A DNA stretch of 64,000 bases from Nocardioides sediminis (GCF_003047295.1 NZ_PZYZ01000009.1:1-64000), one strand, 5' to 3'. Shown: positions 36,062 to 47,168, counted from the stretch's first letter. Made by a program: numbers and translations. Notes: a model not told the origin generated them from the letters alone.

Positions 36062-37198
36062 GTGCGTGACGAGGTGCGGCTGGGCACCGTCGCCGGCTTT
36101 CCGGTGGCGCTCAACTGGAGCGTCCTGGTGATCGTCCTCCTCCTGGCCTGGGGGCTGGCCGAGGGCGTGCTGCCCGAGACGGCCGCCGGGCACGCGGCTG
36201 CGACCTACTGGGCGGCCGGCGTGGTCGGAGCCCTGCTCCTCATCTGCTCCCTGCTCGCCCACGAGCTCGCGCACGCGATCGTCGCCCGACGCGCGGGAGT
36301 GGAGGTCGAGGGGCTCACCCTGTGGGTCTTCGGCGGGGTGGCCAGGTTGCGCGGGGAGCCGCCGACACCTCGCGCGGACTTCATGATCGCCGTGGTCGGG
36401 CCGGCCACGAGCCTGGTGCTGGCCCTGGTGTTCGGGACGGCGAGCCTGCTGGCGGCGGTCGCCGGGCTGCCGGACCTCCTGATCGGTGTCGCCGCCTGGC
36501 TGGCCTACGTCAACGTCGTCCTGGCCGTGTTCAACCTCGTCCCCGGTGCCCCCCTCGACGGTGGGCGCATCCTGCGGGCTGCGTTGTGGAGACGCTCGGG
36601 GGACCGTGACAAGGCGGGTGCCACAGCGACGTCGGTCGGGCAGGCGGTGGCCTACGGCCTGGTGATGCTCGGGCTGATGGCCTTCCTCCTCGGCGACGCC
36701 GTCGGTGGGCTGTGGCTGATCTTCATCGGGTGGTTCCTGCTGACCGCCGCGCGCGCCGAGCACGCCGTCAGCACCGCCGAGCACGTCCTGCGAGGGATAT
36801 CGGTGGCCGAGGTCATGAGCACGCCGGTGCAGGTGGGGGACGCGGACCTGCGCGTCACCGACTTCATCGACCGGCACGTGCTCTCCGGTCGCCACTCCGC
36901 CTACCCGGTGGTCGACGCCGGCGGTGCGGTGGTCGGCCTGGTGACCCTCGCCCGGCTGCGCACGCTCGCGCCGGCGCAACGCGGCACGACCCGGGCCCGA
37001 GACGTCGCGCTGCCGCTCGAGCACCTGGTGACGGCCAGCCCCGGCGAGCCGCTGGCGGGCGTGCTGGCTCGCCTCGACCGCGAGTCCGGCGGCCGCGCCC
37101 TCGTGTTCGACCAGGGGCGCCTCGTCGGCATCGTCACTCCCGTCGACGTGGCGAGGGCGCTGGAGACCAGGGCGCTGGTCGCCCAGGACGGCGGGTAG
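36062..37198 (+). CDS. M50 family site-2 protease with CBS domains (Rv2625c type)
   Basis: The 378-residue membrane protease has an N-terminal helix, the zinc motif LLAHELAHAIVARRAG near residue 65, and the third-ligand motif FNLVPGAPLDGGR near residue 160. About six membrane helices are visible. Two CBS domains follow (about 245-300 and 320-372: VAEVMSTPVQVGD, SAYPVVDAGGAVVGLV, GRLVGIVTPVDVARAL), likely sensing adenine nucleotides. Rv2625c, of the same build, is a DosR-regulon member. GGAGGAGGG precedes the GTG at 36062. Confidence 0.9.
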   Translation: MRDEVRLGTVAGFPVALNWSVLVIVLLLAWGLAEGVLPETAAGHAAATYWAAGVVGALLLICSLLAHELAHAIVARRAGVEVEGLTLWVFGGVARLRGEPPTPRADFMIAVVGPATSLVLALVFGTASLLAAVAGLPDLLIGVAAWLAYVNVVLAVFNLVPGAPLDGGRILRAALWRRSGDRDKAGATATSVGQAVAYGLVMLGLMAFLLGDAVGGLWLIFIGWFLLTAARAEHAVSTAEHVLRGISVAEVMSTPVQVGDADLRVTDFIDRHVLSGRHSAYPVVDAGGAVVGLVTLARLRTLAPAQRGTTRARDVALPLEHLVTASPGEPLAGVLARLDRESGGRALVFDQGRLVGIVTPVDVARALETRALVAQDGG

Positions 37199-37210
37199 CC
37201 GGGACGAGGG

Positions 37211-37471
37211 TCAGTGCGGCCGAGTGAGGAACGCGATGCTGGTCGCCATCGAGACCAGGTCGGGGTAGTCGGACTCGTCGATCCGCGCGCCGGGCGCCGT
37301 GCTGAGCAGCTCGACGAAGGTGAGGAAGTCGAGCGAGTCGAGCTCCAGCTCCGACCGGAACGTCGCGTCGTCGCCGAGGCTGTCGAAGTCGGCGTCCGGG
37401 ACGATCTTCCTGATCGCCCCTTGCACCGCGGCACGGGCCTCGTCAGGGGACAGGGTGGTGTGGTCGGTCAT
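37211..37471 (-). CDS. free-standing acyl carrier protein
   Basis: The 86-residue protein has the phosphopantetheine motif ELDSLDFLTFVELL with Ser46 as the attachment site. GGAGGAGC precedes the ATG. It overlaps the E2 gene by 4 bases (ATGA), so it is translated together with the 2-oxoacid dehydrogenase. It differs from housekeeping AcpP by its context and its DSLDF motif. It may hold acyl groups made by the E1/E2 enzymes or by the synthetase of the same operon; the partner is unknown. Confidence 0.88.
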   Translation of the reverse strand: MTDHTTLSPDEARAAVQGAIRKIVPDADFDSLGDDATFRSELELDSLDFLTFVELLSTAPGARIDESDYPDLVSMATSIAFLTRPH

Positions 37472-38769
37472 AGCTCCTCCGGTTGCTGCAGCCGTTGATC
37501 GATGGCGGCCAGGAAGCGTGATCCGGTGAATCCGTCCGTGGCCCGGTGGTCCCCGGCCAACGTCACCGACGTGACCGGTCGAACGCCGATGAGCCCGTCG
37601 ACGGCCCACGGGCGTTCCACGACGCGACCGAAGCCGACCAGGGCCACCTGGGGCGGGTAGATCACGCCGTGCACGACCTCGACGCCCTGCTCGCCGAGGT
37701 TCGTCACGGTGAGGGTGGGGTCGCTGAGCTCGGATCCACGCAGCCGACCGTTGCGCGACCGGGTCACCAGGTCGCGCATCTGCGCCATCAGGTCGGCGAC
37801 GCTCAGGTTGGCGGCGTCGTGGAGAGCAGGGGCCACCAGGCCGCCGCCACGCAGGGAGATCGCGATCCCGAGATGCACCTCCTTGGACGGCACGAACGAA
37901 CCGTCGATCCAGAGACCGTTCAGGGTGGGGTTGGCCTGGGCGGCGAGCGCGGTCGCCTTGAGCAGCAGCGCCGCCGGCACGAGCCGCTCGGTCACCGGGA
38001 GCGTGCGGTTGCGGTCGTGCATCCAGTCCAGTGCTCGGGTGAGGTCGACGGTGGTGGCCAGGTAGTAGTGCGGGATCTCCCGCTTGGAGCGCGTCATCAG
38101 GGCGGCGATCGCCGCGCGCATGGCGTCGGGTCGGAACACGTGCGCCACCTCGGGCTCGGGCGTGGGCGGGACGGCCGCGGCCCCCGACGCGGCAGTCCGC
38201 ACGTCCTCGGCCCGGATCGGCTCACCGTCCGAGCGGACGAGCGTCGCGAGATCCACGCCGAGCTCCTCGGCCAGCCGTCGTGCGTACGGCGTGGCGCTGA
38301 TCCGGGTCGGTCGCGCGACCGGCCGTGGGTGGGTGGGCAGTGCGGAGGCCGCCTCGGCGGCCCGCGTCACGTCATCCCGGGTGATGGTGCCGCCGGGGCC
38401 GGTTCCGACGACCTGGGCCAGGTCGACCCCGCGCCGCTCTGCCTCTCGGCGTACCAGGGGAGAGTGCACCGGCGGGGCCGGGTGCCGCTCGACCGGCACC
38501 ACAGCCGGAGCGGGCGCGCCGCCCGGGGCCGGGCCGGTCTCCCCGAACGTGGCCATCACCTCCCCGACGGGCACGGTGGTGCCCGGTTCGACCAGGAGGT
38601 GCTGGACGACCCCCTCGACGAACGACTCGACCTCGACCGCGGCCTTCGCGGTGTCGACGACGGCGACGATGTCACCTTTGTGGACGGCGTCGCCTGGCTT
38701 GACCAACCACTCGAGCAGGGTGCCTTCGTCCATGTCGGCGCCGAGAGACGGCATCGTGAAGTCCGCCAT
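37468..38769 (-). CDS. 2-oxoacid dehydrogenase E2 acyltransferase
   Basis: The 433-residue protein has an N-terminal lipoyl domain (1 to about 75) with Lys42 in VVDTAKAAVEVE. A Pro/Ala linker leads to a first peripheral-subunit-binding domain (SPLVRREAERRGVDLAQVVG, about 101-140) and a second (TPYARRLAEELGVDLATL, about 165-200). The catalytic domain ends in LAGDHRATDGFTGSRF, with the active His and Asp near residue 410. Two binding domains are unusual. The E2 transfers acyl groups from lipoate to CoA, or perhaps to the adjacent ACP. Confidence 0.9.
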   Translation of the reverse strand: MADFTMPSLGADMDEGTLLEWLVKPGDAVHKGDIVAVVDTAKAAVEVESFVEGVVQHLLVEPGTTVPVGEVMATFGETGPAPGGAPAPAVVPVERHPAPPVHSPLVRREAERRGVDLAQVVGTGPGGTITRDDVTRAAEAASALPTHPRPVARPTRISATPYARRLAEELGVDLATLVRSDGEPIRAEDVRTAASGAAAVPPTPEPEVAHVFRPDAMRAAIAALMTRSKREIPHYYLATTVDLTRALDWMHDRNRTLPVTERLVPAALLLKATALAAQANPTLNGLWIDGSFVPSKEVHLGIAISLRGGGLVAPALHDAANLSVADLMAQMRDLVTRSRNGRLRGSELSDPTLTVTNLGEQGVEVVHGVIYPPQVALVGFGRVVERPWAVDGLIGVRPVTSVTLAGDHRATDGFTGSRFLAAIDQRLQQPEEL

Positions 38770-38772
38770 GAC

Positions 38773-39756
38773 CTACCCCAGCGTCCGGAGAGCAGCGGCG
38801 GCGATGCCCGGCGGCTGCGGCAGTGCGGCCTCCTCGAGGTGCTTGGCGTAGGGGAGGGGCACCTCGGCGGTGCAGACGCGCTCCACCGGGGCGTCGAGGT
38901 CGTAGAGGGCCTCCTCCATGATCCTGGCGCTGATCTCGGCGGAGATGCCGCCGCTGCGCCAGCCCTCGTCCACGATGACCGCGTGATGGGTGCGTCGTAC
39001 GGACTCCACGATCGCGGTGTCGTCGAGCGGGCGCAGGGTGCGCAGGTCGATCACGTCGGCGGAGACCCCGTCCTGGTCCAGCAGGGCGGCAGCCGCCAGG
39101 GCCTTGCCGAGCGACCCGCCGTAGGTGATCAGGGAGACGTCGGTCCCCGGCCGGCGCACGGCTGCGTGGTCGATGTCGACCGCGCCGGCATCCGTGGCCA
39201 GGGTTCCCTTCATCGGGTAGAGCGAGCCGTGCTCGAACATCAGCACCGGGTCCGGGTCGCGGAGCGCCGTGGCGAGCATGCCGCGCGCGTCCTCGAGCGT
39301 TGCGGGGGTCACGACCCGCAGGCCCGGGATGTGGGCGTACCAGCCCTCCAGGCTGTGTGAGTGCTGGGCCGCCAGCTGTCGGCCGGCGCCTGTGGTCATC
39401 CTGATCACCAGCGGCACGTTGAACTGACCGCCCGACATGTGCAGCAGGGATGCGGCGTTGTTCATGATCTGGTCCAGGGCCAGCAGGCTGAAGTTGACGG
39501 TCATGATCTCGACGATCGGGCGCATACCGCCGATGGCGGCACCGATGTCGGCACCGACGAACGCGGACTCGGACAGCGGGGTGTCGCGGACGCGTTCGGG
39601 GCCGAACTCCTCGAGCAGGCCCAGGCTGACCGCGAAGCAGCCGCCGTAGTCGCCCACGTCCTCGCCCATCAGGAAGACGCGGTCGTCGGCCCGCATCGCC
39701 TCGCGGATCGCGTCCCGGAGGGCGTCGCGGTAGGTCGTCTCGAGCGTCTCGCTCAT
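38773..39756 (-). CDS. 2-oxoacid dehydrogenase E1 beta subunit
   Basis: The 327-residue protein reads METLETTYRDAL-like at its start (MSETLETTYRDALRDAI), then FLMGEDVGDYGGCFAVS, DTPLSESAFVGADIGAA, HSHSLEGWYAHIPGLRVV and the C-terminal VIVDEGWRSGGISAEISA. This is a transketolase-type beta chain of the pyruvate/branched-chain/acetoin dehydrogenase family. The substrate cannot be told from the sequence. It overlaps the E1 alpha gene by 4 bases and lies 3 bases upstream of the E2 gene. The frame continues through E1 alpha only as a shadow. Confidence 0.92.
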   Translation of the reverse strand: MSETLETTYRDALRDAIREAMRADDRVFLMGEDVGDYGGCFAVSLGLLEEFGPERVRDTPLSESAFVGADIGAAIGGMRPIVEIMTVNFSLLALDQIMNNAASLLHMSGGQFNVPLVIRMTTGAGRQLAAQHSHSLEGWYAHIPGLRVVTPATLEDARGMLATALRDPDPVLMFEHGSLYPMKGTLATDAGAVDIDHAAVRRPGTDVSLITYGGSLGKALAAAALLDQDGVSADVIDLRTLRPLDDTAIVESVRRTHHAVIVDEGWRSGGISAEISARIMEEALYDLDAPVERVCTAEVPLPYAKHLEEAALPQPPGIAAAALRTLG

Positions 39757-40753
39757 GCCTCGACCTCCTCGGAGCAGACGAACCGGGTCAGGTCCTCGAC
39801 CGGCTCCAGCGGTGCGGCCTCGGCGGCGGCGACGGCACGAGCGATCTGCTCCCCGATGTCGCTCTCGAGATGGGCCAGGGACTCCTCGGTCAGGTGGCCC
39901 TCGGCACGGAGCGCCGTGACCAGCGCGTCGATCGGGTCGCGCTCCTTCCATGTGCTGATCTCGGCCTTGTTCCGGTAGCGGTCGGAGTCGTACATCGAGT
40001 GCGCCCGGAACCGATAGGTGTCCAGCTCCAGGAACCGCGGACCACCGCCCGCACGAATTCCCCTGACGGCCTCGCGGGCCGCCTCCTCGACCGCGAGGAC
40101 GTCCATGCCGTCGACCGCCGCCGACTCGATCCCGTACGACGAGGCGCGCGCCGCCAGGTTCGTCCGGGCGTGCTCCTTGGCGATCGCCGTACCCATCGCG
40201 TAGAGGTTGTTCTCGCAGCAGAAGAGCACCGGGAGCCGCCAGAGGCTGGCCAGGTTCAGCGACTCGTGGAACTCGCCCTCGGCTGCCGCGCCGTCGCCGA
40301 AGAAGCACGCGGTGACGCGGCCGCGGTCCTGCATCCGGTCGGCCAGGGCCAGCCCGACGGCCAGCGGGATGCCGCCGCCGACGATCGCGTTGCCCCCGAT
40401 GAGTCCGACCGACTTGTCGAAGAGGTGCATCGACCCGCCGCGACCCCGGCTGCAGCCGGTCTGCTTGCCGAACATCTCGGCCATCACCGCGTCCATCGGC
40501 ACTCCTCGGGCCAGCGCGTGGCCGTGCTCGCGGTACGTCGACACCACCGCGTCGTCCGGGCCCAGCGCCGCGAGCACGCCGGTGGCCACGGCCTCCTCCC
40601 CGACGTACAGGTGCAGGAAGCCGCGGATCCTGGTCGCGCTGTAGAGCTCCACGCACGCCTCCTCGAAGCGCCGGATCGTCGTCATCGTCCGGAGCAGGCC
40701 GAGCCGGTGCTCCTCGCGAGTGGCGCGGCGCTTGTGCGCGGCTGGCTTCGTGG

Positions 40754-40757
<4 letters not shown>
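39753..40757 (-). CDS. 2-oxoacid dehydrogenase E1 alpha subunit (ThDP-binding)
   Basis: The 334-residue subunit contains YREHGHALARGVPMDAVMAE, GCSRGRGGSMHLFDK and the thiamine diphosphate motif that starts GDGAAAEGEFHESLNLA and ends with CENNLYAMGT. The phosphorylation-loop region YRFRAHSMYDSDRYRNKAEI is typical of pyruvate or acetoin dehydrogenase alpha chains. With E1 beta it decarboxylates a 2-oxoacid onto lipoyl-E2. It overlaps both the synthetase pseudogene and E1 beta by 4 bases. No E3 (lpd) gene is in the cluster. Confidence 0.92.
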
Positions 40758-42501
<1,744 letters not shown>

Positions 42502-42699
42502 GTCCGGGCCTCCTCACGACGAGCCGGCTTCCTGCGCTGACAACTCTCGCGCCCGCGGGTCGGGTGCGGCAGGGCCCAACGGGGCAGGAGCCGGGGACCT
42601 TCGACCGGGCCGAACGACCGCTGGCTACGCGACTCCCACGACCGGGTCCGGCGCGACATCGTCGACCGCCGAGGACGGCCAGCCCCGCAAATGACAAGA

Positions 42700-42727
42700 G
42701 CCCGAACCCACATCCGTGGGTTCGGGC
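42700..42727 (-). terminator. terminator after tRNA-Pro
   Basis: A perfect 12-bp stem (GCCCGAACCCAC at 42700-42711 pairs with 42716-42727) with a 4-base loop is followed on the minus strand by TCTTGTCATTT. It lies about 30 bases downstream of the tRNA 3' end. Confidence 0.8.
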
Positions 42728-42755
42728 CTTGCAGATGTCCTGAGACATCACACGG

Positions 42756-42829
42756 TCGGGCTGACAGGATTTGAACCTGCGACCCCCTGACCCCCAGTCA
42801 GGTGCGCTACCAAGCTGCGCTACAGCCCG
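42756..42829 (-). tRNA. tRNA-Pro(GGG)
   Basis: The minus strand folds as a tRNA: 7-bp acceptor CGGGCTG/CAGCCCG, a D arm with GCGCAGCTTGGTAGCGC, anticodon stem CCTGA/TCAGG with the loop CTGGGGG (anticodon GGG), and a T arm ending with GGTTCAAATCC. The discriminator base is A and CCA is not encoded. It reads proline CCC codons. No integrase or duplicated 3' end is seen near it. Confidence 0.95.
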
Positions 42830-42931
42830 AACACCCATCACCTGCGTGATGGGCGAGCGAAACCTTACCCCAGCACTCGCGGCGATCGACAATCAGGTCT
42901 GACCCGGTCGACGGCGCCGGCAGGTGAGGCG

Positions 42932-44449
42932 TCAGCCCGGCTCCGGCAGGGCGCCGAAGGTCTGGTTGCAGGCCCACCCGCGGCAGGTGATCAGCTGGCC
43001 GCGCCGCTCCTCGAGGGCCGCTCGCACGGCGGCGTACGCGGGGTCGTCGATGCGGTTGACCAGCTGGTGCGGGTCGAGCTCGTCGTCATAGAGGAACGCG
43101 TCCGCGCCGTTGACGCCGTAGAGGTAGCGGTCGGTGCGCACCCCTCGGTAGGCCCAGCCGTCCCCGCCGTCGTCGCCGGTCTGGACGAGGGTGGTGTCGC
43201 GGAACGGCTGGTCCAGCCCGCGGAGCGTCGGGACGACCGAGGCGCCGTCGACCGTCCAGCCGGGCGTGGCGCCGGAGATCGCGGCGAAGGTGGCGGGCAG
43301 GTCGACCAGCGTGACGGACAGGTCCGACGACGAGCCGGGCGCGATGCCGGGTCCGCGCACGAGCAGTGGCACCTGCAGGACCGGGTCGGTGAGCACGTTC
43401 TTGCCGAGGAACCGGTGCTCGCCGAGGGAGTAGCCGTTGTCGGAGGTGAACACGATGACGGTGCGCTCGAGCTCGCCGGTCTCGCGCAAGGTGTCCACGA
43501 GGGAGGCCACGGCCCGGTCGACCGACTGCAGCGCGCGCAGCCGGGCCCGGTGCTCGCGGACGACGACCTGGGGGTCGGCGTCGCGACGGTTGCGGAACGG
43601 TCGCGGCTGGTCGAGCACGGTCCGCTCGTTGAAGGAGGGGTCGTCGAAGGAGGGCGGCACCGCGTCGGCGAACTTGTCCGCGTCGCGCGGCGCGCTCGGC
43701 GGCGGCACGGGGCGTCCGTCGTCGAGCCGGTAGTGCGGCGCGAGGTGCCACGAGAAGAGGAGGAACGGCTCGTCGTGCCGGGCGAAGCGACGCACGGTGT
43801 CGTTGGTGCGCTCGGCGATCACGTCGGTCACGTAGCTGTTGCGGTACTTCGCGGGGCTCTCGTCGTCGTCGGCGAGGGCGAAGTCGAGGTAGTCGTAGAC
43901 GCCGGCCACCAGCGGGTCCCAGTGTGTCCAGCCCGACGGACGGACGTCCTCGGCGGTGTAGCCGTTGAGGAACTTGCCCACGAAGCCGGTCCGGTAGCCG
44001 GCGCGCGAGAACCACGAGCTGATCTCGTGCGTCGGGTCGAGCGCCTGGAAGCCGCCGAAGGGGCCGGCGTTGTGCTGGACGCCGTTGTTCTGGGCGTACT
44101 GCCCGGTGACCAGCTCGGCCCGGGCCGGGCAGCAGAGGGGGTGGGGCGAGGTCGCGTCGGTGAAGTCCAGGCCCCGGTCGGCGATCAGGCGGCGGGTGAG
44201 GGGCATCGCCCTCAGGTCGTCGGCGCGCATGTCGTCGGTCATCACGAGGACCACGTTGGGCCGAGCGTCACGGTTGCCGGCGCGGGAGACGGGGGAGTCG
44301 TCCGTCGGGACGGGCAGCCGGTCGGTCCCGGACGCGACGGGTACGACGGACGGTGCCGGCTCGGAGCTCCCGGCCAGGCCCGCCGCGGCCGAGCAGACCA
44401 CCAGTGCGGCGGCCGCCACGGCCGTCCCCCTACGCATCCACGCCTGCAT
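42932..44449 (-). CDS. secreted sulfatase
   Basis: The 505-residue protein starts with a signal peptide (residues 1 to about 27, RRGTAVAAAALVVCSAAAG). The alkaline-phosphatase-fold sulfatase domain has the metal pair TDD at 71-73 and the formylglycine motif C106-CPAR (CxPxR), which a formylglycine-generating enzyme would modify. FVGKFLNGY, FTSDNGYSLGEHRFLGK and LLVRGPGIAPG are also family motifs. It would remove sulfate esters outside the cell; the substrate is unknown. GAGGGA is 6 bases before the ATG. Confidence 0.9.
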   Translation of the reverse strand: MQAWMRRGTAVAAAALVVCSAAAGLAGSSEPAPSVVPVASGTDRLPVPTDDSPVSRAGNRDARPNVVLVMTDDMRADDLRAMPLTRRLIADRGLDFTDATSPHPLCCPARAELVTGQYAQNNGVQHNAGPFGGFQALDPTHEISSWFSRAGYRTGFVGKFLNGYTAEDVRPSGWTHWDPLVAGVYDYLDFALADDDESPAKYRNSYVTDVIAERTNDTVRRFARHDEPFLLFSWHLAPHYRLDDGRPVPPPSAPRDADKFADAVPPSFDDPSFNERTVLDQPRPFRNRRDADPQVVVREHRARLRALQSVDRAVASLVDTLRETGELERTVIVFTSDNGYSLGEHRFLGKNVLTDPVLQVPLLVRGPGIAPGSSSDLSVTLVDLPATFAAISGATPGWTVDGASVVPTLRGLDQPFRDTTLVQTGDDGGDGWAYRGVRTDRYLYGVNGADAFLYDDELDPHQLVNRIDDPAYAAVRAALEERRGQLITCRGWACNQTFGALPEPG

Positions 44450-44597
44450 GGTGTCCCTCGGTCGCCCCGGATCGAGTGGCCAAGGCTAGGGGGCGACCGG
44501 CACCTCGCCCAAAGCGACGCGGCGTTCTGGCCACACGTCCCTTACGCTTGACGACGAACATCTCAGCACCCGAGTGGAAGGGCCTTCGCAGACCCCC

Positions 44598-44660
44598 ATG
44601 GACGGCTATCAAAGTCGCCGCACGACCGTTTCCCTGATCGATCGAGGAGGCGTGTCGTGA
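44598..44660 (+). other. candidate 20-codon upstream ORF before the CNNM/CorC gene
   Basis: An ATG at 44598 opens a 20-codon frame (MDGYQSRRTTVSLI and six more residues) whose TGA stop is inside the GTGA of the next gene's start codon. This could couple translation of the transporter to a leader peptide. Its own ribosome-binding site is poor, so it may be chance. A likely -10 TACGCT lies at about 44542, leaving a leader of about 105 bases. Confidence 0.35.
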
Positions 44661-46108
44661 CCCCGTGGCTCCTCCTGCTCGTCGCGCTCGCGCTCATCGC
44701 GATCTGTGGTCTCTTCGTCGCCGCCGAGTTCTCCTTCGTCACCGTCGACCGGGCCACCGTCGAACGCGCGGCCAGCGGCGGCGACGCCGCCGCCGAAGGC
44801 GTCCAGCGAGCGCTCAAGACGCTCTCCACCCAGCTGTCCGGCGCCCAGGTGGGCATCACGGTGACCAACCTGGCCGTCGGGTTCCTCGCCGAGCCGGCCA
44901 TCGCCACCCTGGTGCGGGACCCGCTCACGGCGGCGGGCCTCCCGGACGGCGCGGTCTCACCGGTCTCGGTGGCGATCGGCCTGACGCTCGGCACGATCCT
45001 GACGATGCTCTTCGGGGAGATGGTCCCCAAGAACCTCGCCCTGGCCAAGCCCCTCGAGACCGCTCGCGCCACGCAGGGCTTCATGCGCGGCTTCACCGCC
45101 GCGACCCGCTGGCCGATCCGCGTCCTCAACAACTCCGCCAACACCCTGGTGCGCCGGATGGGAATCGAGCCCCAGGAGGAGCTGCGCTCCGCACGCAGCT
45201 CCGAGGAGCTCGCCTCCCTCGTGCAGCGCTCGGCCGACCAGGGCACCCTCGACCCCGAGACCGCCGAGCTGATGGAGCGCAGCGTGGAGTTCGGTACCCG
45301 GACCGCGGGGGAGATCATGACGCCGCGGGTGCGCACCACCACCGTGGAGGAGGGCGACCGCGCCAGCACCGTCATCGAGCTGGCCCGGCAGACCGGCCTC
45401 TCGCGCTTCCCCGTGCTGGACTCGGAGGACTCGGTCGTGGGCACCGTGCACGTCAAGCACGCAGTGGCCCTCCCCGTCCACGAGCGCGGCACGACGCGCA
45501 TCAAGCACATCATGGTCAAGCCGACCGTGGTCCCCGACAGCCTCCGGCTCGACCCCCTCCTGGCCCTGCTGCGCGGCGACGGCTTCCAGATGGCCATCGT
45601 CCTGGACGAGTACGGCGGCCACGCGGGCATCGTGACGCTCGAGGACGTCGTCGAGGAGATCGTCGGCGACATCTCCGACGAGCACGACCGCCTCGGCTCC
45701 CGCGCCCGCCAACGTCGTGACGGCGCGTGGAGCCTCTCCGGGCTGCTGCGCCCCGACGAGGTCGAGGACGTGACCGGCATCGAGCTGCCCGACCACGAGG
45801 ACTACGACACGATCGGCGGCCTCGTCATGCAGCGCCTGGGCAAGATCCCGGTGTCCGGCGACCGGGTGGAGGTCCCGGTGCCCGACCGGTCCGACCCGGA
45901 CGAGCCGCGCGAGGACCTCGCGACCCTCACCGTGGAGCGCATGGACGGCCTCCGCATCGACCGCATCGAGCTGCGCGTGGTCACCCTGGACGAGGCGCCC
46001 GGCGACGGTGCCCCGACCGGCGGGGTGCCCGCGGAGCAGGCTGCCCCCCACGGAGGCGCCCCGGCGGCGCCGTCCCCGGCCGGGACGGAGGTGACCCGCC
46101 GTGGGTGA
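44657..46108 (+). CDS. CNNM/CorC (HlyC) family transporter, first copy
   Basis: The 483-residue protein has a DUF21/CNNM membrane domain with four helices (LLLLVALALIAICGLFVAAE near the N-terminus; MLFGEMVPKNLALAKP), a CBS pair (GEIMTPRVRTTTVEEGD, IVLDEYGGHAGIVTLEDVVE), and a C-terminal CorC_HlyC domain. About 40 Pro/Ala-rich residues end it. The family is linked with Mg2+ or Co2+ transport; the old name hemolysin is misleading. GAGGAGG lies before the GTG. It overlaps the second copy by 8 bases. Confidence 0.9.
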   Translation: MTPWLLLLVALALIAICGLFVAAEFSFVTVDRATVERAASGGDAAAEGVQRALKTLSTQLSGAQVGITVTNLAVGFLAEPAIATLVRDPLTAAGLPDGAVSPVSVAIGLTLGTILTMLFGEMVPKNLALAKPLETARATQGFMRGFTAATRWPIRVLNNSANTLVRRMGIEPQEELRSARSSEELASLVQRSADQGTLDPETAELMERSVEFGTRTAGEIMTPRVRTTTVEEGDRASTVIELARQTGLSRFPVLDSEDSVVGTVHVKHAVALPVHERGTTRIKHIMVKPTVVPDSLRLDPLLALLRGDGFQMAIVLDEYGGHAGIVTLEDVVEEIVGDISDEHDRLGSRARQRRDGAWSLSGLLRPDEVEDVTGIELPDHEDYDTIGGLVMQRLGKIPVSGDRVEVPVPDRSDPDEPREDLATLTVERMDGLRIDRIELRVVTLDEAPGDGAPTGGVPAEQAAPHGGAPAAPSPAGTEVTRRG

Positions 46109-47168
46109 CGTCACCGCTGTCGTGGTCGCGGTCGTGCTGCTGGCCTTCAACGCCTTCTTCGTGGGCGCGGAGTTCGCCCTCCTGTCCGCCCGCCGCAGCC
46201 AGGTCGAGCCCTTGGCGCAGGCCGGCTCCCGCGCCGCCCGCACCGCGCTGCGCGCGATGGAGCAGGTGTCCCTGGTGATGGCCGGCGCCCAGCTGGGCAT
46301 CACGGTCTGCTCGCTGGGACTCGGTGCCGTCGGCGAGCCGGCCGTGGCGCACCTGCTCGAGCCGGTGTTCCACGCCATGCGCGTCCCCGACGCGGCACTG
46401 CACCCGGTGTCCTTCGTCGTCGCGATGTCGATCGTGGTCTACCTGCACGTCGTGCTCGGCGAGATGGTCCCCAAGAACATCGCGCTGGCCGGCCCCACGC
46501 GCTCCGCGCTCCTGCTCGGCCCGCCGATGATGATCATCGTCACCGTGCTACGCCCCGTGATCATGCTGCTCAACCTGGCCGCCAACGGCATCCTGCGGCT
46601 CATGCGCATCGAGCCCAAGGACGAGGTCAGCTCGAGCTACACGCGCGAGGAGGTCGCGGCCCTGGTCGAGGAGTCCCGCGGCGAGGGCATGATCGAGGCC
46701 GACGAGTACGACCGCCTCGCCGGCGCCCTGGGCTTCACCGAGAAGACGGTCTCGACCGTCCTGATGCCCGTCGACGGCCTCGCCACCGTGCTGCGCGGCT
46801 CGACCGCCGCGGACGTGGAGACCCTGTGCGCCAGCACCGGCTTCAGCCGCTTCCCGGTCGCGGAGGCCGACGGCACGCTCGTCGGCTACCTGCACATCAA
46901 GGACGTCCTGGAGAGCGACGAGGAGCGGCGCCAGCGTCCCGTCGACGACAAGTGGGTGCGCCCGTTCGCGACCGTCGGACCCGACGACCTGCTCCACGAG
47001 GCGCTGGAGAGCCTGCAGCTGCGGGGCGCGCACATGGCACGCGTCGTACGCCGCGACGGCGAGGTGCTCGGCCTGGTGACCCTCGAGGACGTGCTGGAGG
47101 AGCTCGTGGGGGAGATCCGCGACGGATCCCACCACGAGGTCGGCGCGGGCACTGCCGTCGAGTCGTGA
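46101..47168 (+). CDS. CNNM/CorC family transporter, second copy
   Basis: The 355-residue paralogue has the same DUF21 domain (LLAFNAFFVGAEFALLSARRS, YLHVVLGEMVPKNIALAGP) and a CBS pair (VLMPVDGLATVLRGS, RRDGEVLGLVTLEDVLEEL), but lacks the C-terminal CorC domain of its neighbour. The adjacent pair, overlapping by 8 bases, suggests the two act as a heteromer or as a tandem. It ends 55 bases before the CDP-alcohol transferase gene. Confidence 0.9.
   Translation: MGDVTAVVVAVVLLAFNAFFVGAEFALLSARRSQVEPLAQAGSRAARTALRAMEQVSLVMAGAQLGITVCSLGLGAVGEPAVAHLLEPVFHAMRVPDAALHPVSFVVAMSIVVYLHVVLGEMVPKNIALAGPTRSALLLGPPMMIIVTVLRPVIMLLNLAANGILRLMRIEPKDEVSSSYTREEVAALVEESRGEGMIEADEYDRLAGALGFTEKTVSTVLMPVDGLATVLRGSTAADVETLCASTGFSRFPVAEADGTLVGYLHIKDVLESDEERRQRPVDDKWVRPFATVGPDDLLHEALESLQLRGAHMARVVRRDGEVLGLVTLEDVLEELVGEIRDGSHHEVGAGTAVES

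Noticed and set aside
42756..42829. tRNA-Pro as an integration site for an island.
   Set aside because: I found no duplicate of the tRNA 3' end and no integrase gene in the window.
44657..47168. The two CorC-type genes annotated as haemolysins, suggesting virulence.
   Set aside because: The DUF21-CBS build belongs to the CNNM/CorC ion-transport family; the haemolysin name is historical.
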